This document shows, one piece after another, positions 33,071 to 42,768 of a stretch of DNA of 64,000 nt (positions are counted from its first letter, which is position 1; each line of letters begins with the position of its first letter). The notes under the pieces are model-generated. The model did no database searches and was not told the origin of the DNA. It saw only the letters and a program-made list of their open reading frames with translations. A program made the position numbers and the translations under genes. The stretch comes from Zygnema cylindricum (taxonomy: Eukaryota; Streptophyta; Zygnematophyceae; Zygnematales; Zygnemataceae). The stretch is from the NCBI GenBank assembly GCA_037447655.1, contig JBBHKE010003366.1, positions 1-64,000 on the forward strand. The letters are read 5' to 3'.

Positions 33071-33422
33071 AATAAGGTTTATTTAGTACATGATACTTTA
33101 TTTAGTGCGCGTGATACTTTATTTAGTGCGTGATACTTTATTTAGTGCGTGATACTTTATTTAGTGCATGATACTTTATTTAGTGTGTTGTACTTTATTT
33201 AGTGCGTGATACTTTATTTAGTGCGTTATATTTTATTTAGTGCATTATACTTTATTTAGTGCGCAATACTTTAATTAGTACGTGAAACTTTTTTTAGTGC
33301 GTGCTACTTTATTTAATGCTTGATACTTTATTCAGTGCGTGATACTTTATTTAGTGCGCGATACTTTAATTAGTGCGTGGTACTTTGTTTAGTGCGTGAT
33401 ACTTTATTTAGTGCGGGATACC
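33071..33422. repeat. 19-bp satellite, about 18 copies
   Basis: Head-to-tail units of TGATACTTTATTTAGTGCG with few substitutions. It starts directly after the telomere-like tract and ends within 20 bp of the decayed FTP exon. Confidence 0.95.
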
Positions 33423-33436
33423 GTAAACAATGACAC

Positions 33437-33960
33437 GTACCTTTGCGAACTACGCGCACTTCACTAAGGTGCAAAAACTGATAGGCGGGCAAAACCACCC
33501 ACGCGCAGAGGTCGCAAAAGTCAAAAAATTTCATACCCGAATCCGACCGTTTTTTTTTTTCAAAATCTGAGTAACCGACGCCCGACCGAGTTTTGTCACG
33601 CTCCAAAATTGTTAACCGTTAACCGACCGTCGTTTACGAAAAAAAAAATTAACCGAATCTTGATTTTTCCACTCCTGTCAGACGCAACCAACAAATGCTA
33701 CATGGAACGCCACTCAAACAGCAAATTCGGTTGAATAGCTCCACTCGACCGACCATGTACGGTCCGAGCAAGTCCACCCTCCACCACTTATATGCTCCAG
33801 CCTCCGTACAAAACCACCTTCCCCACGGGATTATCTACTCCGAATCTGACGCAAAGGTTGCCTCACATCACCAAATGTGTCGCCATTTCGTGGGCTGGAA
33901 GCAAGATTCTCGCAAAATGGGAGAATAAAATAAAATGAGGTTATGGAAAATCAACCCCAA
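33437..33960 (-). pseudogene. FTP (fucolectin-type F5/8C) exon 2, chimeric and inactive
   Basis: On the minus strand 33838-33679 reads WGRWFCTEAGAYKWWRVDLL and MVGRVELFNRICCL, close to the FTP exon at 35226-35679. The tail WVVLPAYQFLHLSEVRVVRK with a donor-like GTACGT lies at 33505-33437. The ~170 bp between them are unrelated to the other copy, and a TAG interrupts the upstream part. This is a replaced or inserted middle, and the exon cannot encode a complete domain. Confidence 0.7.
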
Positions 33961-34343
33961 GAAAATAGTTTTGGAATAATTAAAAGCCGACGATGTGAAT
34001 TGTCGAGTAATCATGGCCATGACAACTTTTCAATGTTGACTATAAGGTAGTGATATAGTGGAAGATCATATCTTGATAGGGACTTAATTATCATGATTTT
34101 GAATAGATTTAAAAATTTTAAAACCATAATATTTTTATTGAACTGTAATTCTCATGTGAGGGACTAGAAGACTACAATAGTTAAGTCTATCATCGAATGT
34201 TGCGATCCTTTTATCTCTTAATTCGAACAAATTTATTTAGTTTATTCATGCAGAATTTTTGGTCACACATAGTCACCCATTCTCTAAACGTTTTTAGAAT
34301 GGATGTAAGAAATTTTGTCGGTTATGGGATAGTTTATGAGTAC

Positions 34344-34646
34344 CTCCAGCAAAACCTGTAGTTCCCTGACCGGCCGTGACATTTGTCCCCACCGAGGACT
34401 TGAGCGCGCATTTTTGCGTCTTCTCAAAAAAGGTAAAAGCCCTACATGCGGATACTTGGTTACAAAGATTACAACATTCCTCCGGAGATGTTGCGGTGAC
34501 ACCGGAGTAGTTCGGAAGGTCGTTGCCCCATATCACCCACCCATATTGGAGAGAGCATATTGCGGCGGGTTCCGGTAGCGAGGGAGAGCAAGGAGTGGGT
34601 GGTGGGGGGGGGGTTGGTGAAGGTGGTAGAGGCGTATTGTTGAAAT
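34344..34646 (-). CDS. PAN/apple domain exon (PAN-2) of a lectin-like modular gene
   Basis: 303 nt, phase 1 to phase 1: acceptor GCAG|AT at 34646 and donor GGAG|GTACTC at 34344. A proline-rich linker (PPSPTPPPPPTPCSPSLPE) precedes a PAN fold with CSLQYGWVIWGND, SPEECCNLCNQVSACRAFTF and KCALKSSVGTNV; six cysteines are in PAN_4-like spacing. PAN modules bind protein or carbohydrate and usually sit in secreted or cell-wall proteins. The exon is intact. No signal-peptide exon was found upstream of the cluster, so the complete product is unknown. Confidence 0.75.
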
Positions 34647-35225
34647 CTGCATGTATATGTGTGCCCGATTTGAGGTTTATCAACTTGCAAGTAATAGGGA
34701 TTTCCCGGGTATTTTATGCGAATCTTATACATTTTCAGTACATTTACATTTTTCCTAGTTAACTACTCAGTCATCATGGAGTGAGATTCTTACATATACA
34801 TAACCACCCAAAACGAAATTTCGTGTAATTCCAAAACAATGATAGCTATAATGATTTAGGAGTTAGTAGTAGCCAATCTTTTTTCAAACTCGAAACAAAT
34901 TTTATTTTCAACAATTTTGTCAAGACAGTCATAAAATCCAACCGGCTAACGTTAATCGATCACCATTTTATACGAGCAGGAAACTCTACTCTTTTTGCCA
35001 GCATGAAAACCTTTTTACCATTTCAATGTATCAAGTTACTCCTATAAGCAACGACATTTGTACAAGTACGGAAAGCTAGATTTTCAAAAATATGATAGTA
35101 GTACATCTAATAATGGATAGCCGATATCCTAAATTTCAAAGCAAGACAAGGACTATAACATGCAATACGAGGCATAAACTTCTATTAAAAAGAAAAAGTA
35201 TGATATTCGCATGAAAAACACATAC

Positions 35226-35679
35226 CTTTGCGAAGCACACGCACTTCACTGAGGTGTAAGTGTTGATAGGTGAACAACACCACCCACACGTAACTTCCAA
35301 CAAGATTACATTCTTTGACAAATGGAAATCCATATGAACCACCACCGTAGTCGAAAAGCTCGCCCGGATCGCACTCAGATCCGTCGGCATCAAAAGAGAC
35401 AGGCGAGTTTGAGATCCAAACTTGAACTCCTGACATGCGCCACCAACACGTGCTACATGGCTCGTCACCCAAACAGCAAATACGGTTGAATAGCTCCACT
35501 CGACCGACCATGTACGATCCGAGCAAGTCCACCCTCCACCAACTAACTGGTTGACGTTCCGTGCAAAACCACCTTCCCCAAGTGGAGCCATCAACTCCAT
35601 TATCGCTGACGTCAAGGATGCCATCCAAGTCAAGATATGTGGGTGCTCAATTCTGTGGGTTTTTCAAAGGCGAGATTCT
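35226..35679 (-). pseudogene. FTP (fucolectin/tachylectin-4/pentraxin-type F5/8C) exon with a one-base frameshift
   Basis: The exon runs from acceptor TTGCAG|AG (35679) to donor AAAG|GTATGT (35226). Its start reads ENLAFEKPTELST and then shifts frame to TYLDLDGILDVSDNGVDG, WWRVDLLGSYMVGRVELFNR and WVVLFTYQHLHLSEVRVLRK, a galactose-binding-like beta-sandwich of FTP type. Both borders are phase 1, so the exon length should divide by three, but it is 454 nt (3n+1). One extra base, most simply in the CCC near 35646, explains it. This may be a real mutation or an assembly error; if the latter, the exon is a normal FTP lectin module. Confidence 0.75.
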
Positions 35680-35947
35680 CTGCAATGTCACAAAAATAAA
35701 CATAGAAATGAACAAAAATGAACAAATATAAAAATCATATATACGAAGTCTCTATTCGTCCTACTCCCCAAGCAAGGGAACCACGATGCGGATTATAAAT
35801 AAATAGTACCAAAATGTCACGATCCTTTCAAATTGCAGTCCAATAGGATATGTTCATACCAAAGACAAATATTTGAACCTAGTTAATGAGTCGTTGTTAA
35901 GGATAGACATAAAAATTTTAAGCAGCTATGGGATAGTTTGTGAGTAC

Positions 35948-36202
35948 CTCCAGCAAAGCCGGTCGTGGCTTGGCCCATTGTGACATCTGTCCCAACGGAG
36001 GACTTGAGAACGCATTCATTTGTCGCCCAAAAAAAGGTAAAAGCGTGACAATTGAATACAGTGTTACAAAGTGCGCAACATTCTTCCGCAGATAAAGTTG
36101 TGGAGCTTGAAATGTCATTGCCCGGTATCTCCCACCCATATTGGAAAGTGCATATCGCTGTCGTAGGTGATGGAGGAGGAGGAGGAGAAAATTGAAGTCC
36201 TT
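35948..36202 (-). CDS. PAN/apple domain exon (PAN-1) of the same gene
   Basis: 255 nt, phase 1 to phase 1: acceptor ACAG|AA at 36202 and donor GGAG|GTACTC at 35948. It encodes LQFSPPPPPSPTTAICTFQY, ISSSTTLSAEECCALCNTVF and ECVLKSSVGTDVT, ending TTGFAGG as PAN-2 does. It is the most upstream module found. The order on the minus strand is PAN-1, FTP-1, PAN-2, FTP-2, as expected from duplication of a PAN+FTP exon pair. The linker style suggests an extracellular matrix protein of a green alga. Confidence 0.75.
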
Positions 36203-36242
36203 CTGTTTGTAAATAAGCCCCAAATAAAAATTTAATTAACTT

Positions 36243-36358
36243 GACAGCGTTAACTGCCAATCAGTTAACTGCCAATAAAATAACTGTCAATTAAATAACT
36301 GCCCATAATAAAACTGCCAACCAATCAGCTGCCAATCAATTTAATTGCCAATCGCCAA
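36243..36358. repeat. Degenerate ~15-bp repeat AACTGCCAAT
   Basis: About eight direct copies of TAACTGCCAATNAA just upstream of PAN-1. Confidence 0.75.
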
Positions 36359-36500
36359 TTTTCTTTATTGATTTTTTAAATGCACTTAAAATGAGCTTCG
36401 AGTTGCGATATTCTCATGACGGAGGGAGAGATTCCATGTCAGTTTAAGCTATGGACAACCTGGTCATTTAAAAATTTTCTGGATTTTCTTTTAAGTCCAC

Positions 36501-36562
36501 ATGTTGTAATATTATAATTATGTATTATTACATGTTGTAATATTATAATTATGTATTATTAT
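36501..36562. repeat. ~31-bp AT-rich tandem duplication
   Basis: TGTTGTAATATTATAATTAT and its continuation are present twice in a row. Confidence 0.85.
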
Positions 36563-36644
36563 AATCCATATTGCAAATTTGCATTTGATATTTAAACTTC
36601 CTTAGAGACAACACGCAAGCAAAATAATTGGAATTACTAAAGCC

Positions 36645-36764
36645 TTGGAGGGGGAGGAGGGAGGGGGTGAGAGGGATGGAGGGAGGGAGGAGTGGAGAGG
36701 AGGGAGTGGAGGGAGGGAGGAGGGGGGAGGAAGGGGAGAGAGAGAGGGTGGAGAAGGATGAAAG

Positions 36765-36795
<31 letters not shown>
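36645..36795. repeat. Purine-rich GGAG minisatellite ending in (GA)n
   Basis: Imperfect GGAGGGAGGA units, then AGAGAGAG. Predicted peptides on either strand are compositional artefacts. Confidence 0.9.
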
Positions 36796-36799
36796 GAAT

Positions 36800-38010
36800 T
36801 TACTTGGGAAACAGGTGCACGTGGTGGCCAATAAGGACAGAGGCAGAGAATGACCACTCGTCCTCGCAAATGAAGTCAGCGAGAGGGCGGCACCGTGCAA
36901 AGCTTCACCCTTGTCACGTCACGCTGCCCGGGAGCTCCTTGAAAAACGATACAAAAAAAAAAAAAAAAAAATGTTGAATATTCGTTTCCCGGTCGAAGGT
37001 ATTGGATAGAGAGAGGTTTTTGAAGGTTTGAGATTTAAGCGTTTTTGAGATTTGAGCGCCGCCACGGGAATTACGGCGGGAATATTGGGAGATTTTTGGC
37101 GTCCGATGATTTTTTGAAGGGAACGTAGGGTTGTTTGTTTTATATATAGGATTACGGGCAGTAAAAACGTCAGAGGTTTGACGTGGATCCGTACTGAAAG
37201 CTGTAAGCTCATCCGTATTTTAGGGTGACGTGGATCCACACGAAAACCATTGACCGGGAAAATCTTATCTGTTAAAGGAATAAACTTAATAGCAAAACTT
37301 TTGGGATGGAAAAACCATCTGGCTACAAAGGGGAGAATAAAAATCAAAACATCATTTAAATCGTAGTTCTAAAATAAATGTATGTATGGTAAGAATAACG
37401 GCTAAAAAACTTAAAATAATTTTGGAGCATATACCAAAAGTGCGTATTTTATTATATATATATTTATTTATGTTTTGACTTACAAATTATGGCAGTGCAT
37501 CGTGCACACCTTACTGCCGGCGGTATCAAATTTCACCGCCGACCGTTAGTGAATTATTAGCGTAAATATAACTTACCACACTAAATCGTTAATCGTAACA
37601 TAGACCATTCTGGACCACTTAACCAAACTGTTGTTTTCATAACCTAAAAGGGATGTGATTTACTCTAATAGCGGTTTCTTAGGGCTTATAAGGGTTTTTT
37701 AGGGTTTTTTTGCGTTTTTTAGGGTTTTTCAGGGTTTTTATAGGGCACAGTACAGAAAATAACAGTTAATACAAGTAACACTATTTTATGTCCTGTGGCC
37801 AAAAAAATGACAGGCGAGTTGTTATTCATCGCTAATATCGAGTCAATAATTGAAGATTTTCCTTGTTTATAGGGCAGATTGTACAAATTGTACAGTATTT
37901 CTGTAAATTAAAGTACGGTCTGTCAAAACATCGTACGATTTACCGTCAAAATAAGGACAAATTTTGTCAGCATAGTTAATTAATTACCGCAACAGTGTAG
38001 TGAACCCTAC
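36800..38010. other. Intergenic, no recognisable gene
   Basis: No domain. A degenerate telomere-like run (TTAGGGTTTTT units) lies at 37678-37745. Confidence 0.5.
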
Positions 38011-38229
38011 CACCGTGAAACGCTATTAGTGTTAATGTATTGTTTCTCCAGTTAGAACCTCCTTTCTCCGTACACACTTAACCAATTGTTTATCTGATGG
38101 TTGCGATTGAAAGGTAGGATTATCACCTTCCGATTGGCGGTCTCAAATTGAAAATCTGACATGTGTGTACGAAGTAAAATGTTTTAAGTGGCGAAAAAAT
38201 TATTAACCCTAATAGCGATTCAAGGTGTA
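38011..38229. mobile_element. MITE (family B) with nested hairpin
   Basis: Left end CACCGTGAAACGCTATTAGT, right end CTAATAGCGATTCAAGGTGT, in inverted orientation. Inside is a second inverted repeat, CCGTACACACTT to AAAATCTGACATGTGTGTAC (38077-38176). Non-coding. Confidence 0.75.
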
Positions 38230-38339
38230 ACATGAAAACTAAGGGGCGGCAAGTTGGATAGTTTCCTTCGAAAAGACAAAGATTATAAAATCACTCATTG
38301 TCACCCCGCATTTGACGCCCACACGTGTGCCAGTTTCCC

Positions 38340-41057
38340 GATTTTAGGGTTTGACAAAAAGATGTTTTTTTAAATTGCATATTCCGTACACGTTTTTGAC
38401 GTTATGTCTGAAATATCTTTTTATCTGTCTAGACTCTAGACTCGTACAGAACTACGACCCCACGTTTCATTGCGCTCGTTCACACGTGCGGAAAGAAACG
38501 AAAAGGATTTACCATATCCGGATTTCGAACTCGAAAGACTGGAAAAAAGGAAAAAAATCCATGCAAATATTTGGCTTGGATCGAATTAATTATTATGTCG
38601 CGCTGGCATGGACATAAATTTTGTTGGATAGGACCGAAAAAAAAAAAAACATCCAAAACTTTCTCTTGGATCGAGGACACGTGGCTAGCATGGAGTGTTC
38701 GCTCAAAGTCTATCTTTTTCAACGTCGTTCCACGCTTAATATAATGGGACAAAAAATCGTATGTGATGTCAGAACAATTTTTCGCACGTTCCAAAAGGTA
38801 CGATCCGATAATAAGACGAAAAAATTGGAATTTTGTTGACTTTACATGACCGCTGCAAAGACCTTGTTGAAAAAAAATCCAGACGTACCAATTGGACCAA
38901 AAAGATATATATTTTTTATTATTTTATTATTTTATTGGACCAAAAAGTGTGAGCCGACAAATGTGCCTTCCGTACAAGTCTCTCTTTCTCAACGTCGCTC
39001 CACGCATATTCTCCCTAATTCACAAGACAAAAATCGAATATTCTGACATAACGGTTTGTCCGTTGTGCCAAAGGCTGGATGGTAAACAGGAATAGAAACA
39101 TGTGGAATTCTGTAGACTTTTCGTTGACAGTCGTCAAAGACTTTGTTGAAAAACCTCCAAACGTAATAATTGCGTAGCTGTGCCGCCAAAAGTCGTACTT
39201 TTTAAACGTCGTTCCTCACAATTCCTCGCAGCGGTACGGCAATGCAGTGCGACAGTACGTTATGCGAATCTAATGTTCTATCTGTTTGTCCTTTCTTGTC
39301 CTTTCTGCAAAGGGATCGCGCCAGAACTGAAGTTGAAGCATGTGAAGTTTTTTGGAATTTGTGCTTAGAGCCAGTTAGCCAATCAGCCAATCAGAGCACA
39401 TTTCGGACGGCAGTTACGTCGTCGAGTTCTGTGGTCCGACAGTAGGTCCTATGCAAAAAATGAAAAAAAAAATGACCGGGAACATGTTTCCGCCAATCAA
39501 AGCTCGCCGAAAGGCCGAAAGCAACATAACGATAAAAAGTCTGGAAAAAAAACGAAAAAAAACCTTAAAAACCTAAAAACCCTAAAGAGAATTGAGACGT
39601 TCGACATTTCTTTTTTTTACAGCTGCTTTTCGCGACTCAAATTTTGTATTGGATCGACTCTTAAAAATGGACGAATCATTTGCCTTCTTTTACGTCGAAA
39701 AGGTTATTAAAAAAATATCGATGGCGGTTTCCGTGAATTATTTTTTTGTTTTGTTATGAAGGACACGCGTCGAAATATAAGTGGCTTTTGGTTTCACGCG
39801 ACAATGGCAGAATATAAATTTTCTACTTGAATTCTGTCCTGTATGTGGCCAGATGGGGCCAAGGGCTTAGGGTTTTGCTCCATTTCGGAAGATTTGCGTC
39901 AAAAAAAAATATTGATAATAATAATTTTGCATGTTTCGCTTTTTTTTTTTTGAAAAAGGCGATGAGACCAAAGGTTCACCTCATAGAGGTACCAATCGTA
40001 CGGATTTTCACTTTTTTTTCAAAATACGTTTATTTTTTCAGATTATAAAATTTTCCTAAAATTCATAGTTTTCATGTACGGATGTAATGTACGAAAAAAG
40101 TGTTTGTACCTCTATGATTCACCTGCAAAAGCTCAAAAGCTCAATGATTGGGATAGCCGCGGGAAATCAGGTAAACCTGTTAAATTTCTACACGTGTAAT
40201 GTACGGGAAGAATAAATTATGGAATACACTGAAACTGCCCGTATAAATTTCAAGAATCGTATTTTGGGGTTAGATAAAGAAATCTCAACCGTCCACATTT
40301 TGGACATCGTGCCAAGGAAGACATTGAGCCGCATAAAATCAAGCTGGAAAAAGTTGTTTTAGTTTTTTTACATATTTCTGATTGTCGAGTTTATTTATTC
40401 TTTGAACTGGTGACGGCAAATTGTCAATGGGACAAAAAAATTGTACGGTTCATGCAATGGAATCACCGCCGTTTAATTTTTTCAAAAGGAAAAAAAGAAA
40501 AATTGAGGCGCAAACCGTCCCAAACCCTAACCCTAGCCTCATCGAAGCCACTTTTGGCACGCCCGCCATCAATCACTGGGAGATACAGTGTCCGTACGAT
40601 TAGGATCTCGTAGTATTTGACCGTATGACAGCCCAATGATTGGAATCAGGCTGACTTTGGTGCGAAAAGCGCTCCTCCGTTTCAAAGTCAACTAAAAGTC
40701 AACTGAAAGTCGCCCTTAAAATCGCAAAACGGACGTCCTATATGAATATGCAACTTCCGTACAGTTCTTTCTCTTTCGTACGCATAAGTGAAAGGTTCAG
40801 TACCCTAATTTTTAAAGTAGTTAGGGCATATTCCCATGTATCCGAAGCTATAATCTTGTAACTTTGTTTCTAGTGAAGAATCTCCGTACAGATTTCAGAG
40901 CAATCCGATGAAAGCGCAAATAACTTGTTACTTCAAAAAGTGACAAGCGTAGACATGTACGAAACATGTGACACACAAACGGTACACAAAATGTTGCTAA
41001 ACTTCCACTCAATTTCAATTTCAGACGTCCACCAGGACGCTGAACAGTTTCTGTCAC
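38340..41057. other. Non-coding stretch with a degenerate ~250-bp tandem repeat
   Basis: Between about 38690 and 39240, three copies share TTTCAACGTCGTTCCACGC and GACCTTGTTGAAAAA-like blocks. Short telomere-like runs occur at 39562-39590 and 40517-40540. No gene was recognised. Confidence 0.5.
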
Positions 41058-41060
41058 TTA

Positions 41061-41726
41061 GGGCATGGTTACATCAGGAGGTCTCTGTAATAGTACGGAC
41101 AGCAAAATTTCTGTATTACAGAGGCCTCGGTTACATCGCGTATCGTCTGTAAATAAGTTTTTACATACGTGTTCCGATTTGAATGGCTCCACGTAAGTCG
41201 ACGATCAAATCTAAAAAATCGCAAAGATTTGAAAACCGACCATTTTCGTATGCAAATCCGTACTTGCGTATTTCGTACTTGTACTTCGCAAGTGTACCAC
41301 GTCAATGTACCTCAGAGATCTCCTACACTCTGCTGACTTTCAGGAATAAACCGTATTTCTTTTCGGCAAAGATTTTACGGTCATCTTGTCCGAAGGCACG
41401 TGACTTCGGGGGCGTGTGAAAATTTTCATTTTTCATCGACGCACGTGTCTATCGTCCAGGTGTAGCGAATTGACTGCTTCTATATTGGTGAACCCACCTC
41501 CGCGAGGTGGGTTTACCAATACAGAGGCGTATGGAGCGATTGCTTCGCAGATGAAGACCAAAATCTAATCGGACGGTCGACGTCTTCTCCCGGATACTTG
41601 GAGAATCGTAATCTTGTTTTCTGTAATGTTGTTTTCAAGAAACTCACGAAGATATAGTACGGCATGGTACGAGCAAGTACAAAATTCTGTATTAAAACTC
41701 ACTTTTCGTCTGATGTAACCATACCC
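41061..41726. mobile_element. PIF/Harbinger-like MITE with TTA target duplication
   Basis: Left end GGGCATGGTTACATCAG (41061-41077) and right end CTGATGTAACCATACCC (41710-41726) form 17-bp terminal inverted repeats with one mismatch. TTA precedes it at 41058-41060. After removing the copia element that inserted at its right edge, TTA also follows (41727 or 48166, then 48167-48168). It is 666 bp, non-coding, and includes a strong hairpin at 41483-41519. Confidence 0.82.
41483..41519. repeat. 17-bp stem hairpin inside the Harbinger-like MITE
   Basis: ATTGGTGAACCCACCTC, loop CGC, then GAGGTGGGTTTACCAAT; one mismatch in the stem. Confidence 0.9.
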
Positions 41727-41727
41727 T

Positions 41728-42768
41728 TGTAGAAACTAATGGATTTATTAGTATTTTCTAGGTCTAAATAGAAATAGAAAGAAGCCGAGGCAGTCTATCT
41801 CTAACTTCTCTCTCCAACTCTCAAACTTGTTGCAGTCACTGAGAAGTTGGAGAGGAAGCTAGAGCCATGGCTACCTTGGCTATCCTGAAGTTTACGGGAA
41901 TTTAATACTAGGGTTTATTTATTTAATTAAAAGTTAAGTGTCGGCGGCAGGATTTGATCCCTGTACCTACCGGCCGGCAGATAGGAAATAGCCGGTAGCC
42001 TTAGCCGTTAGGTCTAGCTATAGTGTTACATACTATATAGTTTGATAATTATTTAAAGATGCATACGTACGATAAATTCATTTAACTGTTACGGATTACG
42101 GGATACATAGAACCGGTACGGATAACGGTACGGATTACGAATCAATACCGCGCATTTGTTTCGGAAGTGAAATAAATACCGCGCATGTATTTATTACGGC
42201 TAAGATTAAATCTGAATTTAATCGGACGGCCGGAATTAGCGCCGAGATCGCGGAGGAAGATTTCGGCGGTTTGTGGCCATCGCCACATCGGATGACGCGT
42301 GGCGAAATTCCGTTGGATTGTAGAATCTCCGGAGATTATGGCACCGAATCCGGATTTGACATGTGTCGACATTTTGGCCATGTCGTACAATGTCCGTACT
42401 GAAAGTACACCGGCGGCTGTACTTTTGCGTACGGAACTCAATTCTGATTGGTTCCGTACATCAGTAGATAGAGTCTGTGAGAGAGATAGGACTTAGAAAA
42501 ATTAGAAGATAGGACCCTCTCTCCCAGAGAGCTTCTGTACAAAAGGTCAACTTTGACCCTCCATAACTTACTGCTCAGGGGAGCAAATTCAGAGATTCTT
42601 TTTGCTACTGACTCAGGGGAGTCTTGCCTTCACAAGGGTGCAGGTTGTCAGGGTTTTTGTCTGCCAGAGTGGCAGTTGTTTTTGCTTAAACACAAAGGGG
42701 TCAGGATTATCCTAGAGGCTTCTTGGAAGCTGTCCACTCTGAGAACTTATGGAGGTCTCAGAGTTACA
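41728..42768 (+). repeat. 5' LTR of the copia element
   Basis: Starts TG and ends CA. It contains CCGTAC/GTACGG inverted motifs near 42400-42450. The Gag-Pol start codon at 42749 lies inside its last 20 bp. Confidence 0.93.

Noticed and set aside
33071-33422. CRISPR-like regular array
   Set aside because: Units are contiguous 19-mers with no unique spacers, in a eukaryotic context. It is a satellite.
35136-35633. 165-codon minus-strand frame (MTWMASLTSAIMELM...)
   Set aside because: Alternate frame of the FTP exon. The FTP pattern WWRVDLLGSYMVGRVELFNR lies in the other frame.
36637-36900. Ser/Pro/Leu-rich minus-strand frame
   Set aside because: Product of the GGAG minisatellite.
42142-42441. 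Antisense 99-codon frame in the copia LTRs (also at 47535-47834)
   Set aside because: Its presence in both LTRs is no independent evidence, because LTRs are identical copies. No domain recognised.
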